Part shown: piece after piece, positions 6,302 to 6,327 of the stretch
Numbering within the stretch: the first letter of the stretch is position 1
Layout of the letters: each line of letters starts with the position of its first letter
Origin: Bacteroidota bacterium
GTDB taxonomy: Bacteria; Bacteroidota; Bacteroidia; Chitinophagales; Saprospiraceae
Length of the DNA stretch: 6,327 nt
Reading direction: 5' to 3'
Assembly (NCBI GenBank): GCA_024280135.1
Contig: JAJRQS010000271.1
Coordinates: 1-6,327, forward strand
The notes under the pieces: model-generated
Told to the model about the DNA's origin: nothing
Databases searched by the model: none
What the model saw: only the letters and a program-made list of their open reading frames with translations
Program-made: the position numbers and the translations under genes

Positions 6302-6327
6302 AGCTATCGCATGGTAAATAGCAAGAC

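Noticed and set aside
1..6327. CRISPR array, insertion sequence, tRNA, phage or defence system
   Set aside because: No regular direct repeats, terminal inverted repeats, transposase, integrase, nuclease-helicase genes or cloverleaf sequences are seen; the genes are typical chromosomal functions.

Overview
The window looks like a chromosomal piece of a Bacteroidota bacterium. The evidence is moderate-to-low GC, A-rich start contexts without Shine-Dalgarno sequences, candidate promoters of the TAnnTTTG type, a TonB-dependent receptor with an N-terminal carboxypeptidase-regulatory-like domain, and a partial secreted protein that appears to begin an SdrD-like beta-sandwich. A Saprospiraceae/Sphingobacteriales-like source is a guess from protein style only.

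Layout, left to right. On the minus strand, the first 44 codons of a secreted protein run off the left edge (134 to 1). Divergent from it, on the plus strand, is an HtrA/DegP-type membrane-anchored serine protease with two PDZ domains (288-1700). After a 133-base gap come ornithine aminotransferase (rocD, start best placed at 1834, end 3063) and, 26 bases later, a YfcE-type metallophosphoesterase (3090-3605); these two probably share a transcript. A large inverted repeat (3617-3673) acts as a likely bidirectional terminator between them and the convergent minus-strand TonB-dependent receptor (6115 to 3683).

The most informative element is a TPP (thiamine pyrophosphate) riboswitch on the minus strand at about 6250-6163, 47 bases before the receptor start. 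All the conserved parts (P1, P2, P3, the CUGAGA core, P4, P5) can be read directly. It turns an otherwise generic outer-membrane receptor into a likely thiamine or thiamine-precursor importer that is shut off when TPP is plentiful. No intrinsic terminator follows the aptamer, so control is probably translational. A small hairpin just downstream can compete with P1 for the same bases, and two out-of-frame AUGs overlap the receptor start. Nothing else thiamine-related is present, so the receptor is a one-gene thiamine regulon member whose inner-membrane partner must be elsewhere.

The remaining genes are recognisable housekeeping functions: envelope protein quality control, arginine/ornithine catabolism or proline synthesis, and phosphodiesterase activity. 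I see no CRISPR array, mobile element, tRNA or rRNA, and no wholly new multi-gene system.
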